Assembly (NCBI GenBank): GCA_003151745.1
Contig: PLYJ01000124.1
Location: 1 to 46,424, forward strand
From: Bacteroidota bacterium
Lineage (GTDB): Bacteria > Bacteroidota > Bacteroidia > AKYH767-A > 2013-40CM-41-45
Reading direction: 5' to 3'
DNA: 46,424 nucleotides
Shown here: positions 27,181-36,605 of the stretch, piece after piece
Numbering within the stretch: the first letter of the stretch is position 1
How the letters are laid out: each line of letters opens with the position of its first letter
Made by a program: the position numbers and the translations under genes
Notes under the pieces: model-generated
Told to the model about the DNA's origin: nothing
Database searches by the model: none
What the model saw: the letters and a program-made list of their open reading frames with translations, nothing else

Positions 27181-28668
27181 ATGAAAAAACTAATACTACT
27201 TCTATTCGCATTTGCAAATAATATAAACTTTACAAACGCACAATGGCAACAGACCAACGGACCTTATAACATTAGTTGTCTTGCAGTAGGCGGTACGAAT
27301 ATTTTTGCAGGAAATACTCCCGGGGGCGTATTTTTATCTACAAATAATGGGGTAAGCTGGACACCAGTTAATAACGGTTTGTCAAATACCAATGTTAATT
27401 CATTATTTGTAACTGGTACGAATGTTTTTGCGTCAACTGAAGACGGCGTATTTTTATCCAGTAATAATGGGACAAACTGGACAGCTTCTACTAATGGTTT
27501 ACCAGCAAATCCAAGTATTACTTCATTCGCTGTAAGTGGAACGAAAATTTTTGCTGGGAGTGAAGGTTACGGTGTATTTATATCTACTGATACCGGTGGA
27601 AGCTGGACAGCGGTTAATAATGGTTTAACAGACACCAATGTTTTAGCTTTAGTTATAGTCGGTACAAATATTTTTGCAGGTACTGCAAATAGCAGTGTAT
27701 TTTTATCTACAAATAACGGAACAAGCTGGACGAATACTGGTAGTCCAAGGGGAATTAGTTCATTTGGTGTAAACGGAACGAATATTTTTGCAGTAGATGG
27801 ATTAGCTTATGACAGTGTATTTCTGTCCACCAATAATGGGGTAAGTTGGACAGAAGTAAATAATGGTTTGCCAGCATATTTCGGGGTTAGTAATTTTGCT
27901 ATGAGTGGAACGAATATTTTTGCTGGGAGTCGTGGTTGGGGTGTATTTTTATCGACGAATACAGGTGCAAGCTGGACGGCGGTTAATAACGGTTTAACAT
28001 TTGGCGAGGTTGGAACAATTGCTATAAGCGGAATAGATATTTTTGCAGGAACTAATGGAGGAGGAATATGGAAACGGCCATTGTCTGATATGATACAGTG
28101 TGGTTCAAACTTTTCTATTTCTGCCGATACTGCTCTATTGCATCATTATATAATAACAAATGATGCATTTGGTGTGCCGCCATTAAAATATGATTGGAGT
28201 TGGGGTGATGGCTCTCATGATACTATTCCTTATCCAAGTCATACTTATGCTGATTCAGGCTTCTATAACATCTGTCTTTCTATTACTGACTCAACTGGCT
28301 GCCAAAGCACTTTCTGCGATAGCTCGTTTCACGTTATGCGAACAACTATGCGAACAACTAATTATATGGTTTATATAGATGTTGTTCCACCAACTGTTAC
28401 AGGAATCTCAACAATAAATTCACAAACTTCACAGATAGCTATCTATCCCAACCCCGCCACCAACCAACTCACCATCCACACTTCATCTTTTTACAATGAA
28501 GCGGTAATAGTTTCGGTGATGAATGTACTTGGGCAAATTATGCAGGAAGAAAAAATAAAATGGAGCAACGATATAAGCATGAACATTAAAAACCTTCCGG
28601 CAGGCATTTATTTTCTTCAAATGAAATCGGAGAGTGGGAGGGTGGTGAGGAAGTTTGTGAAGGAGTGA
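27181..28668 (+). CDS. Secreted repeat protein with PKD-like segment and type IX secretion C-terminal sorting domain
   Basis: Repeated GTNIFAGTxxGVFLSTNNGxSWTxVNNGL; YDWSWGDGSHDTIPYPSHTYADSG; IYPNPATNQLTI...GIYFLQMKSESGRVVRKFVKE. Confidence 0.9.
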   Translation: MKKLILLLFAFANNINFTNAQWQQTNGPYNISCLAVGGTNIFAGNTPGGVFLSTNNGVSWTPVNNGLSNTNVNSLFVTGTNVFASTEDGVFLSSNNGTNWTASTNGLPANPSITSFAVSGTKIFAGSEGYGVFISTDTGGSWTAVNNGLTDTNVLALVIVGTNIFAGTANSSVFLSTNNGTSWTNTGSPRGISSFGVNGTNIFAVDGLAYDSVFLSTNNGVSWTEVNNGLPAYFGVSNFAMSGTNIFAGSRGWGVFLSTNTGASWTAVNNGLTFGEVGTIAISGIDIFAGTNGGGIWKRPLSDMIQCGSNFSISADTALLHHYIITNDAFGVPPLKYDWSWGDGSHDTIPYPSHTYADSGFYNICLSITDSTGCQSTFCDSSFHVMRTTMRTTNYMVYIDVVPPTVTGISTINSQTSQIAIYPNPATNQLTIHTSSFYNEAVIVSVMNVLGQIMQEEKIKWSNDISMNIKNLPAGIYFLQMKSESGRVVRKFVKE

Positions 28669-28729
28669 GGCTGGCTTTGAAATTGGCATGAAAAAAATCA
28701 ATATCTTTGAAGCATTAAATAGTTGAAAG

Positions 28730-28960
28730 ATGAGGACTCTTAATATTTCAATCTCTGATGTTGAATACAGTAAATTCGGTTTAAGGAACAACAAACTTAC
28801 TTTCTCCGATTTTCTTGATATGGTGAGCAAAGAACTGTCGCGGCAGACACTTAACAAGTGTGTTGAACTTGCTGAGAAACACGGGCTTTCCAAAATGACC
28901 ATGAAAGACATTACCAAAGAGGTAAAAGCCGTAAGGAGAAATGCAAAAAATCGTCATTGA
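28730..28960 (+). CDS. Putative antitoxin of PIN-domain TA module
   Basis: Small ORF overlapping the following PIN toxin gene. Confidence 0.7.
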   Translation: MRTLNISISDVEYSKFGLRNNKLTFSDFLDMVSKELSRQTLNKCVELAEKHGLSKMTMKDITKEVKAVRRNAKNRH

Positions 28961-29357
28961 CACAAACGTATTAGTTTCTTCTTTTATACAGCGTGGCTAT
29001 CCTTACTTAATCGTTGACCTTTTTTTTGAACAGAAAATTAAGCTATGCATTTCTGATGAAGTGATTGAAGAATATTACAATGTTCTGAATCGCGAAAAGT
29101 TCTCTAAATATCCTGACTTTCTTTTAAGAGCGGAGTTGTTGCTTGCTGACATAGAAACAAAAGCAGCGAGGTTTACTCCTAAACTCAAAGTAAGAATGAT
29201 AAGTGATCGTAATGACAATAAATTTTTAGAACTTGCAGGAGAAAGCAAAGCTAATTTCCTTATTACTGGCAACACTAACGACTTTACAATGGCTGCTTAC
29301 AGGAAGACAAAAATTGTAACACCAAAAGAATATTTGGAGAAATATAGTCCTTCATAA
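28941..29357 (+). CDS. PIN-domain toxin
   Basis: KIVIDTNVLVSSFIQRGYPYLIVDLFF; SDRNDNKFLELAGESKANFLITGN. Confidence 0.9.
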   Translation: MQKIVIDTNVLVSSFIQRGYPYLIVDLFFEQKIKLCISDEVIEEYYNVLNREKFSKYPDFLLRAELLLADIETKAARFTPKLKVRMISDRNDNKFLELAGESKANFLITGNTNDFTMAAYRKTKIVTPKEYLEKYSPS

Positions 29358-29513
29358 CGCATTGGAAAGACAGAATTGGACTTTAAAATTTAAATACGTG
29401 CTTGACTTCTGAATGATATTTTTTCCAAGCCCTGACTGTTGTTCATTATACCAGTCAATCGCATCCTGTATATCAGCTACTGCTTCGGGTTCAAGTTTTA
29501 TTTTGAAAGGCAT
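29345..29513 (-). pseudogene. Decayed ParE/RelE toxin remnant
   Basis: MPFKIKLEPEAVADIQDAIDWYNEQQSGLGK then two frame changes to ..YHSEVKHVFK.. and ..ILKSNSVFPMRYEGLYF; truncated at the end of the convergent PIN gene. Confidence 0.75.
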
Positions 29514-29725
29514 TAACTCAACTTGAAACTGTCCTTTACATCGTCCCAGTCCAAAAGCCGCTCAGGAGATTCATTGGATTTTTTTGTCCTCTTTCTGACA
29601 ATTTCTTTATGCTCTTCAGGAATCTCTATTTGACTTTCTTTAACCACTTCAAAGCCCAATAGCTTAACAAGCTCCATGAAGAAGCTTAATTTTTGGTACG
29701 GTACTTTAAGCACTATTTCTTTCAT
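29513..29725 (-). CDS. Putative antitoxin, now without an intact toxin
   Basis: MKEIVLKVPYQKLSFFMELVKLLGFEVV...; directly upstream of the toxin remnant. Confidence 0.65.
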   Translation of the reverse strand: MKEIVLKVPYQKLSFFMELVKLLGFEVVKESQIEIPEEHKEIVRKRTKKSNESPERLLDWDDVKDSFKLS

Positions 29726-29768
29726 GACTCAAAAGTAAGAATTTTAAATAACGTGTTTCTAAACTTCA

Positions 29769-29837
29769 CCAGGCATTTATTTTCTTCAAATGAAATCAGA
29801 GAGAGGATTTGTTGTGAAGAGGTTTGTTAAAAAATGA
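29769..29837 (+). pseudogene. Orphan fragment of a T9SS C-terminal sorting domain
   Basis: Encodes PGIYFLQMKSERGFVVKRFVKK*, near-copy of the 3' end of the CDS ending at 28668. Confidence 0.8.
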
Positions 29838-29920
29838 GAAACATCCCTTTTAATAGTCCTTACTATACATGATTTGTATTGATTTGGTGCAAAAAAACGC
29901 AATAGTTAAGCAAAAATCAT

Positions 29921-30150
29921 GAGTAACTCTATCGAAATCACTCATAACTCTGTTGAAATGATGGCTAACTTTATCAAAATCACCCATAACGCTGTTGAAG
30001 CGATGGCTGACTCTTTCGAATTCACTTATAAACTGATGAAGTAACGGGTGACTCTACCGAAATCACCCATAACCCTGATGAAGTTATGGCTAACTCTATC
30101 GAATTCACTCATAACTCTGATGAAGTTATGGGTGATTCTGTTGAATTCAT
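29921..30150. repeat. Degenerate tandem array, 21-bp period, 11 units, alternating GGCTAACTCTATCGAATTCAC / TCATAACTCTGATGAAGTTAT
   Basis: 21-bp units at 29921,29942,29963,29984,30005,30026(20 bp),30046,30067,30088,30109,30130; clear 42-bp A/B alternation. Confidence 0.95.
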
Positions 30151-30237
30151 CTATCATTTTTGACAGGTCAGTTGATGTTTGGTTGGAAATTTAGCCCTGT
30201 TTTTAACACCTAGTCACGCACGTGCAGAGCAACGGAG

Positions 30238-31281
30238 TTATTCCAACAAAGCATCCCAGCCCTGCGCTTTGATAGGATGGATACTCCCGGATTTGTCAAC
30301 CAAACTCACGCCTGCATTCTTTTCTGTTATATGTCCGATAACTGAAACCTCTTTGATGGATTTTATCTTTTCGTAATCCTCCTGCTTGATGGTGAAAAGC
30401 AATTCGTAATCCTCACCACCATTGAGAGCACATATCAACGGATCGAGATTGAATTCGGTGGCTGCGTTGAAGGTTTCCACATCAATAGGAAGCTTTTCTT
30501 CATAGATAGCGCTGCCCACATCGGACTGTTTGCAAATGTGCAACAGGTCGGATGAAAGCCCGTCAGAGATATCAATCATGGCTGTTGGTTTTATCTTTTG
30601 CTCTTTGAGCTTTGCAATGACGTCTTTTCTTGCTTCAGGCTTTAGCTGGCGTTCAAGAATGTAATCATTGCCCTCCAGGTCAGGTTGGATTTTTGGATTC
30701 TCGACAAATATTTTTTTCTCCCGTTCCAGCAATTGCAATCCTATATATGCGCCGCCAAGGTCACCCGAAACACAAACCAGGTCGTTAACACCTGCTGTGT
30801 TGCGATAAACAACATCCTCTTTATCTGCAGTGCCAATAGCAGTAATAGAAATAATTAATCCTGAAGTGGAAGACGTAGTATCACCGCCCACTAAATCAAC
30901 TTCATGACGCTCGCAAGCCATAAAGATGCCCACGTAAAGTTCCTCGATTGCTTCAAGAGAAAAACGATTTGACATGGCAATGGAAACAGTGATTTGATGA
31001 GGGGTTGCATTCATAGCGTAAATGTCAGAAAGGTTGACCGTCACTGCCTTATAGCCTAAATGCTTAAGCGGATGAAACGCGAGATCGAAATGAACTCCTT
31101 CCACCAGCATATCGGTGCTAACCACCGTCATCTTATTTCCGTTGTCAATGATGGCAGCATCATCACCGATGCCTTTCAAAGAAGAAGCATTTTTCAGTGA
31201 AACACTTTTTGCAATGTGTTCTATAAAGCCAAACTCGCCAAGAGTGCTTAGATCGGTTCTGTTTTCTTTGTTTTCAAACAT
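30238..31281 (-). CDS. thiL: Thiamine-monophosphate kinase
   Basis: GIGDDAAII, STDMLVEGVHFDL, DLVGGDTTSS, MIDISDGLSSDLLHI, GGEDYELLFT. Confidence 0.95.
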   Translation of the reverse strand: MFENKENRTDLSTLGEFGFIEHIAKSVSLKNASSLKGIGDDAAIIDNGNKMTVVSTDMLVEGVHFDLAFHPLKHLGYKAVTVNLSDIYAMNATPHQITVSIAMSNRFSLEAIEELYVGIFMACERHEVDLVGGDTTSSTSGLIISITAIGTADKEDVVYRNTAGVNDLVCVSGDLGGAYIGLQLLEREKKIFVENPKIQPDLEGNDYILERQLKPEARKDVIAKLKEQKIKPTAMIDISDGLSSDLLHICKQSDVGSAIYEEKLPIDVETFNAATEFNLDPLICALNGGEDYELLFTIKQEDYEKIKSIKEVSVIGHITEKNAGVSLVDKSGSIHPIKAQGWDALLE

Positions 31282-31323
31282 GCTCTGGTTATTATAAGTT
31301 ATTCGTTAATACGCTGCTTTAGC

Positions 31324-31384
31324 GGGGAGTTGGGAGTAGGGAGACGGAGGTGCGAACCCCGCTTCCTACTCCTCACTCCCTACT
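31324..31384. repeat. Heptamer-type inverted repeat
   Basis: ggggagttgggagtaggga ... cttcctactcctcactccctact. Confidence 0.7.
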
Positions 31385-31387
31385 TAT

Positions 31388-31990
31388 TCACAAAAGTATC
31401 TTTTTGAAAGAAAACCCCTTCGAAGAGAAATATTCCAACATCTTAGGAAGCGCATACTGCAATCTGTCGAATGCTTTTATATTATCGTGAAAAACAATAA
31501 TTGATCCGGGCTTTGCTTTGGTTAGCACTCTTTGCAAGCATTGTTCCCCTGTCATTGCTTTATCGTAATCTTTACTCAGAACATCCCACATCACAATCTT
31601 GTATTGAGATTTGAGATTTGAGATTTGAGATAGCCTTAGCTTTCCATACGGTGGGCGGAACAGGTTTGATGGAAGCAAAGCGTTTGTTTTTTCAATATCA
31701 TCTATATAAATATCGTTCTTCGTTTTCCAGCCATTAAGATGATGATAGGTGTGATTGCCGACGGCATGTCCTTCATCTATGATGCGTTGAAAAACATTGG
31801 GGTGCTTGTTTATGTTTTCACCGACACAGAAAAAAGTTGCCTTGGCATTGTATTGTTTTAATAAATCCAGTACGTAGGGTGTAACTTTCGGAACAGGTCC
31901 ATCATCAAACGTGAGATAGAGGAAGTCTGTTTCCGCAGAAATGTCCCACACCAAAGAAGGAAAAAACGTTTTGCCGAGCGTGGTAAGCAA
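31388..31990 (-). CDS. Polysaccharide deacetylase family protein
   Basis: YLTFDDGPVPKVTPYVLDLL, GHAVGNHTYHH, LFRPPYGKL, KIVMWDVLSKDYD. Confidence 0.93.
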   Translation of the reverse strand: MLTTLGKTFFPSLVWDISAETDFLYLTFDDGPVPKVTPYVLDLLKQYNAKATFFCVGENINKHPNVFQRIIDEGHAVGNHTYHHLNGWKTKNDIYIDDIEKTNALLPSNLFRPPYGKLRLSQISNLKSQYKIVMWDVLSKDYDKAMTGEQCLQRVLTKAKPGSIIVFHDNIKAFDRLQYALPKMLEYFSSKGFSFKKILL

Positions 31991-31992
31991 GC

Positions 31993-34900
31993 TTATTGCT
32001 GGAAGATATCGCCTACCTGACCCATTGCGGAATTAAGCTGGCTGTCAATATTGTCACTAAGCGCTTTTTGCTTAAACTGCTTGGTGACAGCGCCCAACTT
32101 TTGCAAAACATACAGTGATTGCCTAAGCTCTGTCTCCACGTAATGGAACTTAGACGGGCTTGATTTTAAAGACAGGTAATACCGGATGTTATCGGCGTAT
32201 ATATCAAATAGTCTCTTTACAACTGCATTTCCTTTTTCGATGCAGCGCTTGTGCTTTGCAAAGTCCGGGTTCTGCGAAGTTTGCAATGAATCAGCGCCGG
32301 GAGGGAAGCCGTAACAATTGTAATATAATTCGGGCAGGTCGGACACAAAGAAATTGAAAGGAACGTTCGTATCAGGCATCATCTCAATGCTCTTATCCAA
32401 CACTTTCTCGGCTAACTCGTGTTTACCTTGTATAATAAGCGCCTGGGCAAGACGGCTGCAATTGATACGGATATTGGTGGTCATACGCAGGTTGTTTTCA
32501 TCCATATATACCTTTGGGTTGTTCATGTTGCCCCAATCGAACTTATTCATCAGGTTCTCATACATGATGGACGTGTTGATGGTTCCAAACTCACCTTCGT
32601 TGCTCTTTCTTTCTCCCTTAATCGGCACCAAGCGATAGGTAAGCCCTTCCAGTTGGAAATAATCTTCGAGTCCAAGAAAGTTTTCGTTGCCAACGGTAGT
32701 AGCAAAGTAAATAGGCCGCTTCCAGTTGTTATGAGCCAGAAAATCAAGAATGATCAGGTCATTTTTCTGAATATAGCCTGGTCCGTAGGTCCATTTTATT
32801 TCTTTCACAATTTTTCCGGCATCTTCCCTTGATACAGTGCCCGTATTTATTGCAGCAGCAGCATCAACGGTAACCTTAAGATTCTTTGCCGAAAAATAAT
32901 TAATCATTTCGCCGTTGTTCATCTCCTGCCTTGATTTCGGATCGTTGACAACAAATTCAAGCACATCCTTCAGCTCAACAGTATCTTTTACACCCTTATC
33001 AATGTAATAAACCACGTTCAGCTTTTCACCAAGATACTTATCGCTGCTTATAGTTAACGGCAACGGCATTGATTCGTAGTACTGGCGCTTCAACTGGTCT
33101 ATATACCAGTCCGTGTTTAGCAAGCTGAGATTCACCACGCGTATATCCGTTCTTATGCCTTCCACTTCCTGTGCATACCAAAGCGGGAACGTATCGTTAT
33201 CGCCATTTGTAAACAGGATGGCATTGGGTGCACAGGAGTTTAAATAGTCGTAAGCAAAATCGCGGGAAGTGAAACGGTGTGAACGGTCATGGTCATCCCA
33301 TCCCTGTTTCGCCATCAGCGTAGGCACGGCAAGCAGGCAGATGGCAGTAGTGAGAATGGCCGCTGTTGTTTCTTTCATCTTCTTCCTTACATACTCCACC
33401 AGCGCCATCACTCCTAGCCCTATCCACACTGCATAAGCATACGTGGAACCTGCATAAGCATAATCACGCTCGCGGGGTTGTTGCGGATTTTGATTCAGAT
33501 AAATGATGATTGCCAGTCCCGTCATAAAAAACAACAGCATCACCACCCAGGCATCTTTACTTGCTCTTTTATAATGATAAAAAACACCGATCAATCCAAG
33601 GATTAAAGGCAATCCATAAAATGAATTTCTTGTTTTATTAGTCAATAAGCTCTGCGGAAGCTTATCCTGGTCGCCTAACCACATAGCATCAATGGCTTTG
33701 ATTCCACTGATGGCATTGCCGCGCGTCAGGCTACCAGGGCCTTCCCCGTCATTCTGACGACCGAGAAAATTCCAAAGAAAATATCTCCAATACATGGCAT
33801 TCACCTGGTAGCTAAAAAAGAAGCCAATATTCTGCGCAAATGTTGGCGTTTTGTCTCCCTTTATTCCCGCATATTCTTTATACACGGCTATGTGTCCCGG
33901 CTGGCTGCTAAACATACGCGGGAAGATGGTACACTTATCGTCTTCATAGACAGGTTCAACCTTCTCTCCGATCTCAACATATTTATTCTGCCCGTCCACT
34001 TTGGCATAATTCATTCCGCCACGATCATACTTCTCCACCTTTGCTGTGTAGTATTGTCCATAAAGCAAGGGGCGTTCACCGTATTGCTCACGATTCAGAA
34101 AAGAAAGCAACGAATAAACATTTCCCGGCTTATTTTCATTGAGAGGCGGATTGGCATTTGAACGAACTACCACCTGCGCAAACGATGAGTATCCTATATA
34201 CAAAAAGCAGAAGGAAAGAATTGCAATATTCAAATAGGGCTTGTTCTTTCTCTGTGCATACCTCAATCCCCATAATATTAAGCCAATAACCAATATCGTG
34301 TAAAGTAGAATGCCTGTGCCAAAAGGCATGCCCATGCTGTTGACGAAGAAAAGATCGAAACTTGCCGCAATAGATATGATGCCTGAGATTACACCCACCT
34401 GCACAAAGCCGAGAACTCCAACTGCGATAATGGAAGTCCAGATAAGCCCTTTGCGGGTAACAGGAAATTTCCGGAAGTAGTAGGTAAACGCTAAGGCAGG
34501 AATAGTAAGCAGGTTTAGAAGATGCACACCAATGGAAAGCCCCATCAGGTAAGCGATGAGGATGAGATAACGCGATGAATGTTTTTGATCAGCGATGGCA
34601 TCCCATTTAAAAATAAGCCAGAACACACAGGCAGTAAAGCACTGCGAGCTGGCATACACTTCGGCTTCTTCGCCGGAGAACCAAAAAGAATCTGAGAAAG
34701 CGTAAGCCAATGCGCCAACCATTCCGGCGCCCATAATCGTCATGATGGCGCCTTCCGTAAGCTCGCCGGACTTCAATGCAATCTTTTTTGCAATGGCAGT
34801 GATGGTCCAGAATAAAAACAAAACAGCAAACGTGTTCATGAGTGCCGACATAATATTCAGCATCACCGAAACAAGCCTCACATCGCTGCCGGAAAAGAGC

Positions 34901-35094
34901 GTAAATATTTTTCCTAACATCAGGAAGAGCGGTGCTCCGGGCGGATGGCCTACTTCCAGCTTATATGTGGTGGCGGTAAACTCACCGCAATCCCAAAAGC
35001 TTGCAGTAGGCTCAATGGTGCTGATGAAAACATAACCGGCAATAAGAAAAGTAAACCAGCCGACAATGTTATTTATCCTTATGTAATTTTTCAT
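31993..35094 (-). CDS. DUF2723 family large multi-TM protein
   Basis: STIEPTASFWDCGEFTATTYKLEVGHPPGAPLFLMLGKIFTL; NQNPQQPRERDYAYAGS. Confidence 0.93.
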   Translation of the reverse strand: MKNYIRINNIVGWFTFLIAGYVFISTIEPTASFWDCGEFTATTYKLEVGHPPGAPLFLMLGKIFTLFSGSDVRLVSVMLNIMSALMNTFAVLFLFWTITAIAKKIALKSGELTEGAIMTIMGAGMVGALAYAFSDSFWFSGEEAEVYASSQCFTACVFWLIFKWDAIADQKHSSRYLILIAYLMGLSIGVHLLNLLTIPALAFTYYFRKFPVTRKGLIWTSIIAVGVLGFVQVGVISGIISIAASFDLFFVNSMGMPFGTGILLYTILVIGLILWGLRYAQRKNKPYLNIAILSFCFLYIGYSSFAQVVVRSNANPPLNENKPGNVYSLLSFLNREQYGERPLLYGQYYTAKVEKYDRGGMNYAKVDGQNKYVEIGEKVEPVYEDDKCTIFPRMFSSQPGHIAVYKEYAGIKGDKTPTFAQNIGFFFSYQVNAMYWRYFLWNFLGRQNDGEGPGSLTRGNAISGIKAIDAMWLGDQDKLPQSLLTNKTRNSFYGLPLILGLIGVFYHYKRASKDAWVVMLLFFMTGLAIIIYLNQNPQQPRERDYAYAGSTYAYAVWIGLGVMALVEYVRKKMKETTAAILTTAICLLAVPTLMAKQGWDDHDRSHRFTSRDFAYDYLNSCAPNAILFTNGDNDTFPLWYAQEVEGIRTDIRVVNLSLLNTDWYIDQLKRQYYESMPLPLTISSDKYLGEKLNVVYYIDKGVKDTVELKDVLEFVVNDPKSRQEMNNGEMINYFSAKNLKVTVDAAAAINTGTVSREDAGKIVKEIKWTYGPGYIQKNDLIILDFLAHNNWKRPIYFATTVGNENFLGLEDYFQLEGLTYRLVPIKGERKSNEGEFGTINTSIMYENLMNKFDWGNMNNPKVYMDENNLRMTTNIRINCSRLAQALIIQGKHELAEKVLDKSIEMMPDTNVPFNFFVSDLPELYYNCYGFPPGADSLQTSQNPDFAKHKRCIEKGNAVVKRLFDIYADNIRYYLSLKSSPSKFHYVETELRQSLYVLQKLGAVTKQFKQKALSDNIDSQLNSAMGQVGDIFQQ

Positions 35095-35230
35095 ACGAGG
35101 TTAATTATTTAGGAAAGGTTGCGAAGGTAAAAAAATAATCAAGCAAGACAGGGAGGTTTGCGGCAACCTCTCCATGCTATCTTCATCTTGCTCAGGCAAA
35201 ACCTTTTGCTACTTTTGCAGCCCAAAAAAT

Positions 35231-35303
35231 TGTCCCATGGTGTAACTGGCAACACGTCTGATTTTGGTTCAGAAGAGTCTAGGTTCGAGCCCTAGTGGGA
35301 CAA
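35231..35303 (+). tRNA. tRNA-Gln(TTG)
   Basis: Acceptor TGTCCCA/TGGGACA; anticodon arm tctga-ttTTGgt-tcaga; T-arm ctagg-ttcgagc-cctag. Confidence 0.93.
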
Positions 35304-35360
35304 CAAATTATTTTTTTAAATCCCTGTAAATAAATACTTTGCAGGGGTTTATTATTTGTT

Positions 35361-35382
35361 GGGGACGGTATAGGGGACGGTA
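35361..35382. promoter_or_regulatory. Paired 10-bp direct repeats (putative arm-type site)
   Basis: ggggacggta at 35361 and 35373, 12-bp offset. Confidence 0.65.
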
Positions 35383-35452
35383 TGTTGAGGGTTTCCTCAT
35401 TTGATTAGTCAATTTAATATTGTTCTTTTGAGTGGTCTGATCCTAAAGGCAA

Positions 35453-35878
35453 ATGAAAAAGTCAATTTTAATAATTTCCCTTTTCCTGTTTTCATTTTCT
35501 TCTTTTGCAGTATGCACCATTAGATGCAACGTAAGATATTATCCTGTAGCCACTCATGAAAGTTATTTTTCTTCAAAGACGACAGGCAGGATGCCCGTCT
35601 ATTCGGGCTATGGAGATGATTGGTCTGATACTTACACAGTGGACGTATCGTTCTATTCAGGATATGAGTTGGGTGATGAAAGATTTGATGATAACGCAAT
35701 CATTGCAGTTATAAGATGGAACAACGGAGGTTATTCAACAATAAAAATAAAGGGTTGGACAACTAAATTAAAATACATGACAAGAGAAGAAGCACTATAC
35801 GATTCTCATGGCAATCCTATAAAGAGCGAGAATGGATACGATACCAAAAATATTTTGTGGTACATTGAGTTTTATTGA
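35453..35878 (+). CDS. Small secreted protein, unknown function (element cargo)
   Basis: Signal peptide MKKSILIISLFLFSFSSFAVC. Confidence 0.7.
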   Translation: MKKSILIISLFLFSFSSFAVCTIRCNVRYYPVATHESYFSSKTTGRMPVYSGYGDDWSDTYTVDVSFYSGYELGDERFDDNAIIAVIRWNNGGYSTIKIKGWTTKLKYMTREEALYDSHGNPIKSENGYDTKNILWYIEFY

Positions 35879-35973
35879 ATGGTCGTAGTGTACGAGTGTG
35901 TATTAAAACCGATACCCCCACATTCAGTTAAAGTAAAATCGAAACGAGTAGGAAGTTCAACCAAAAAAAAGAA

Positions 35974-36267
35974 TTACTTTTTACAATATCCTTTGAATGG
36001 TTTACCCCTTTTCAGGTGTTTGTCAATCGGGCATTTTTGTATTAATATCCCTTTAGAGGTGTTCTCATAGGTTGCACCTTTGGAAAAGTGGTTTGATAAG
36101 GTTTGAGAAGTAACTACGTCCAATGCCCTTGTAATTGCTCTCTGTGATAGAAAGAACATAGGGAACAACTTCCCATTAATAACTACACTATATCCGTATT
36201 TTGTCATGCTGAATGTAAAGATATTAAAATGCCATTTGAATTGCTCTATTACACTTGAATAGGTCAA
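35974..36267 (-). CDS. Hypothetical protein
   Basis: Intact ORF inside the element. Confidence 0.45.
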   Translation of the reverse strand: MTYSSVIEQFKWHFNIFTFSMTKYGYSVVINGKLFPMFFLSQRAITRALDVVTSQTLSNHFSKGATYENTSKGILIQKCPIDKHLKRGKPFKGYCKK

Positions 36268-36302
36268 ATAGTTAGTGGAATTAGTGATGTGAACTGTCTT
36301 CC

Positions 36303-36599
36303 TTATTTGAGTTCATTAATTCCTTTCGGTGTCTCTGTGCGCACAACTCGTATAATAAATTTTTGTTGTTCTGTGTTTTCTAAAGTAACGGATTGCAATT
36401 TAGGTAAACCGTACTGGAGGAGGTCGCAATAAAGTTTAACCCTGTCTTTTGGTTTGAGTGTATTGAAGTCCTTAACAATCTTTGTAAAGTTATCATTGAG
36501 AAAGTCTGTTATTGTTTCTCTGAGTTGTAACCCTGTTTTATTTTTTGCTCCTTTTGGTTTCCCTTGTGGGTTGCCGGACTTACCTTGTTTGAATGGCAT
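36303..36599 (-). CDS. Small protein with SGNPQGKPKGAKNK motif (DUF5681-like)
   Basis: MPFKQGKSGNPQGKPKGAKNKTG. Confidence 0.65.
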   Translation of the reverse strand: MPFKQGKSGNPQGKPKGAKNKTGLQLRETITDFLNDNFTKIVKDFNTLKPKDRVKLYCDLLQYGLPKLQSVTLENTEQQKFIIRVVRTETPKGINELK

Positions 36600-36605
36600 T
36601 GTTTT

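Noticed and set aside
35579-35597. Hairpin gacaggca-gga-tgcccgtc inside the element cargo gene as another repeat insertion
   Set aside because: One mismatch, short, no second copy noted in the window; insufficient support.
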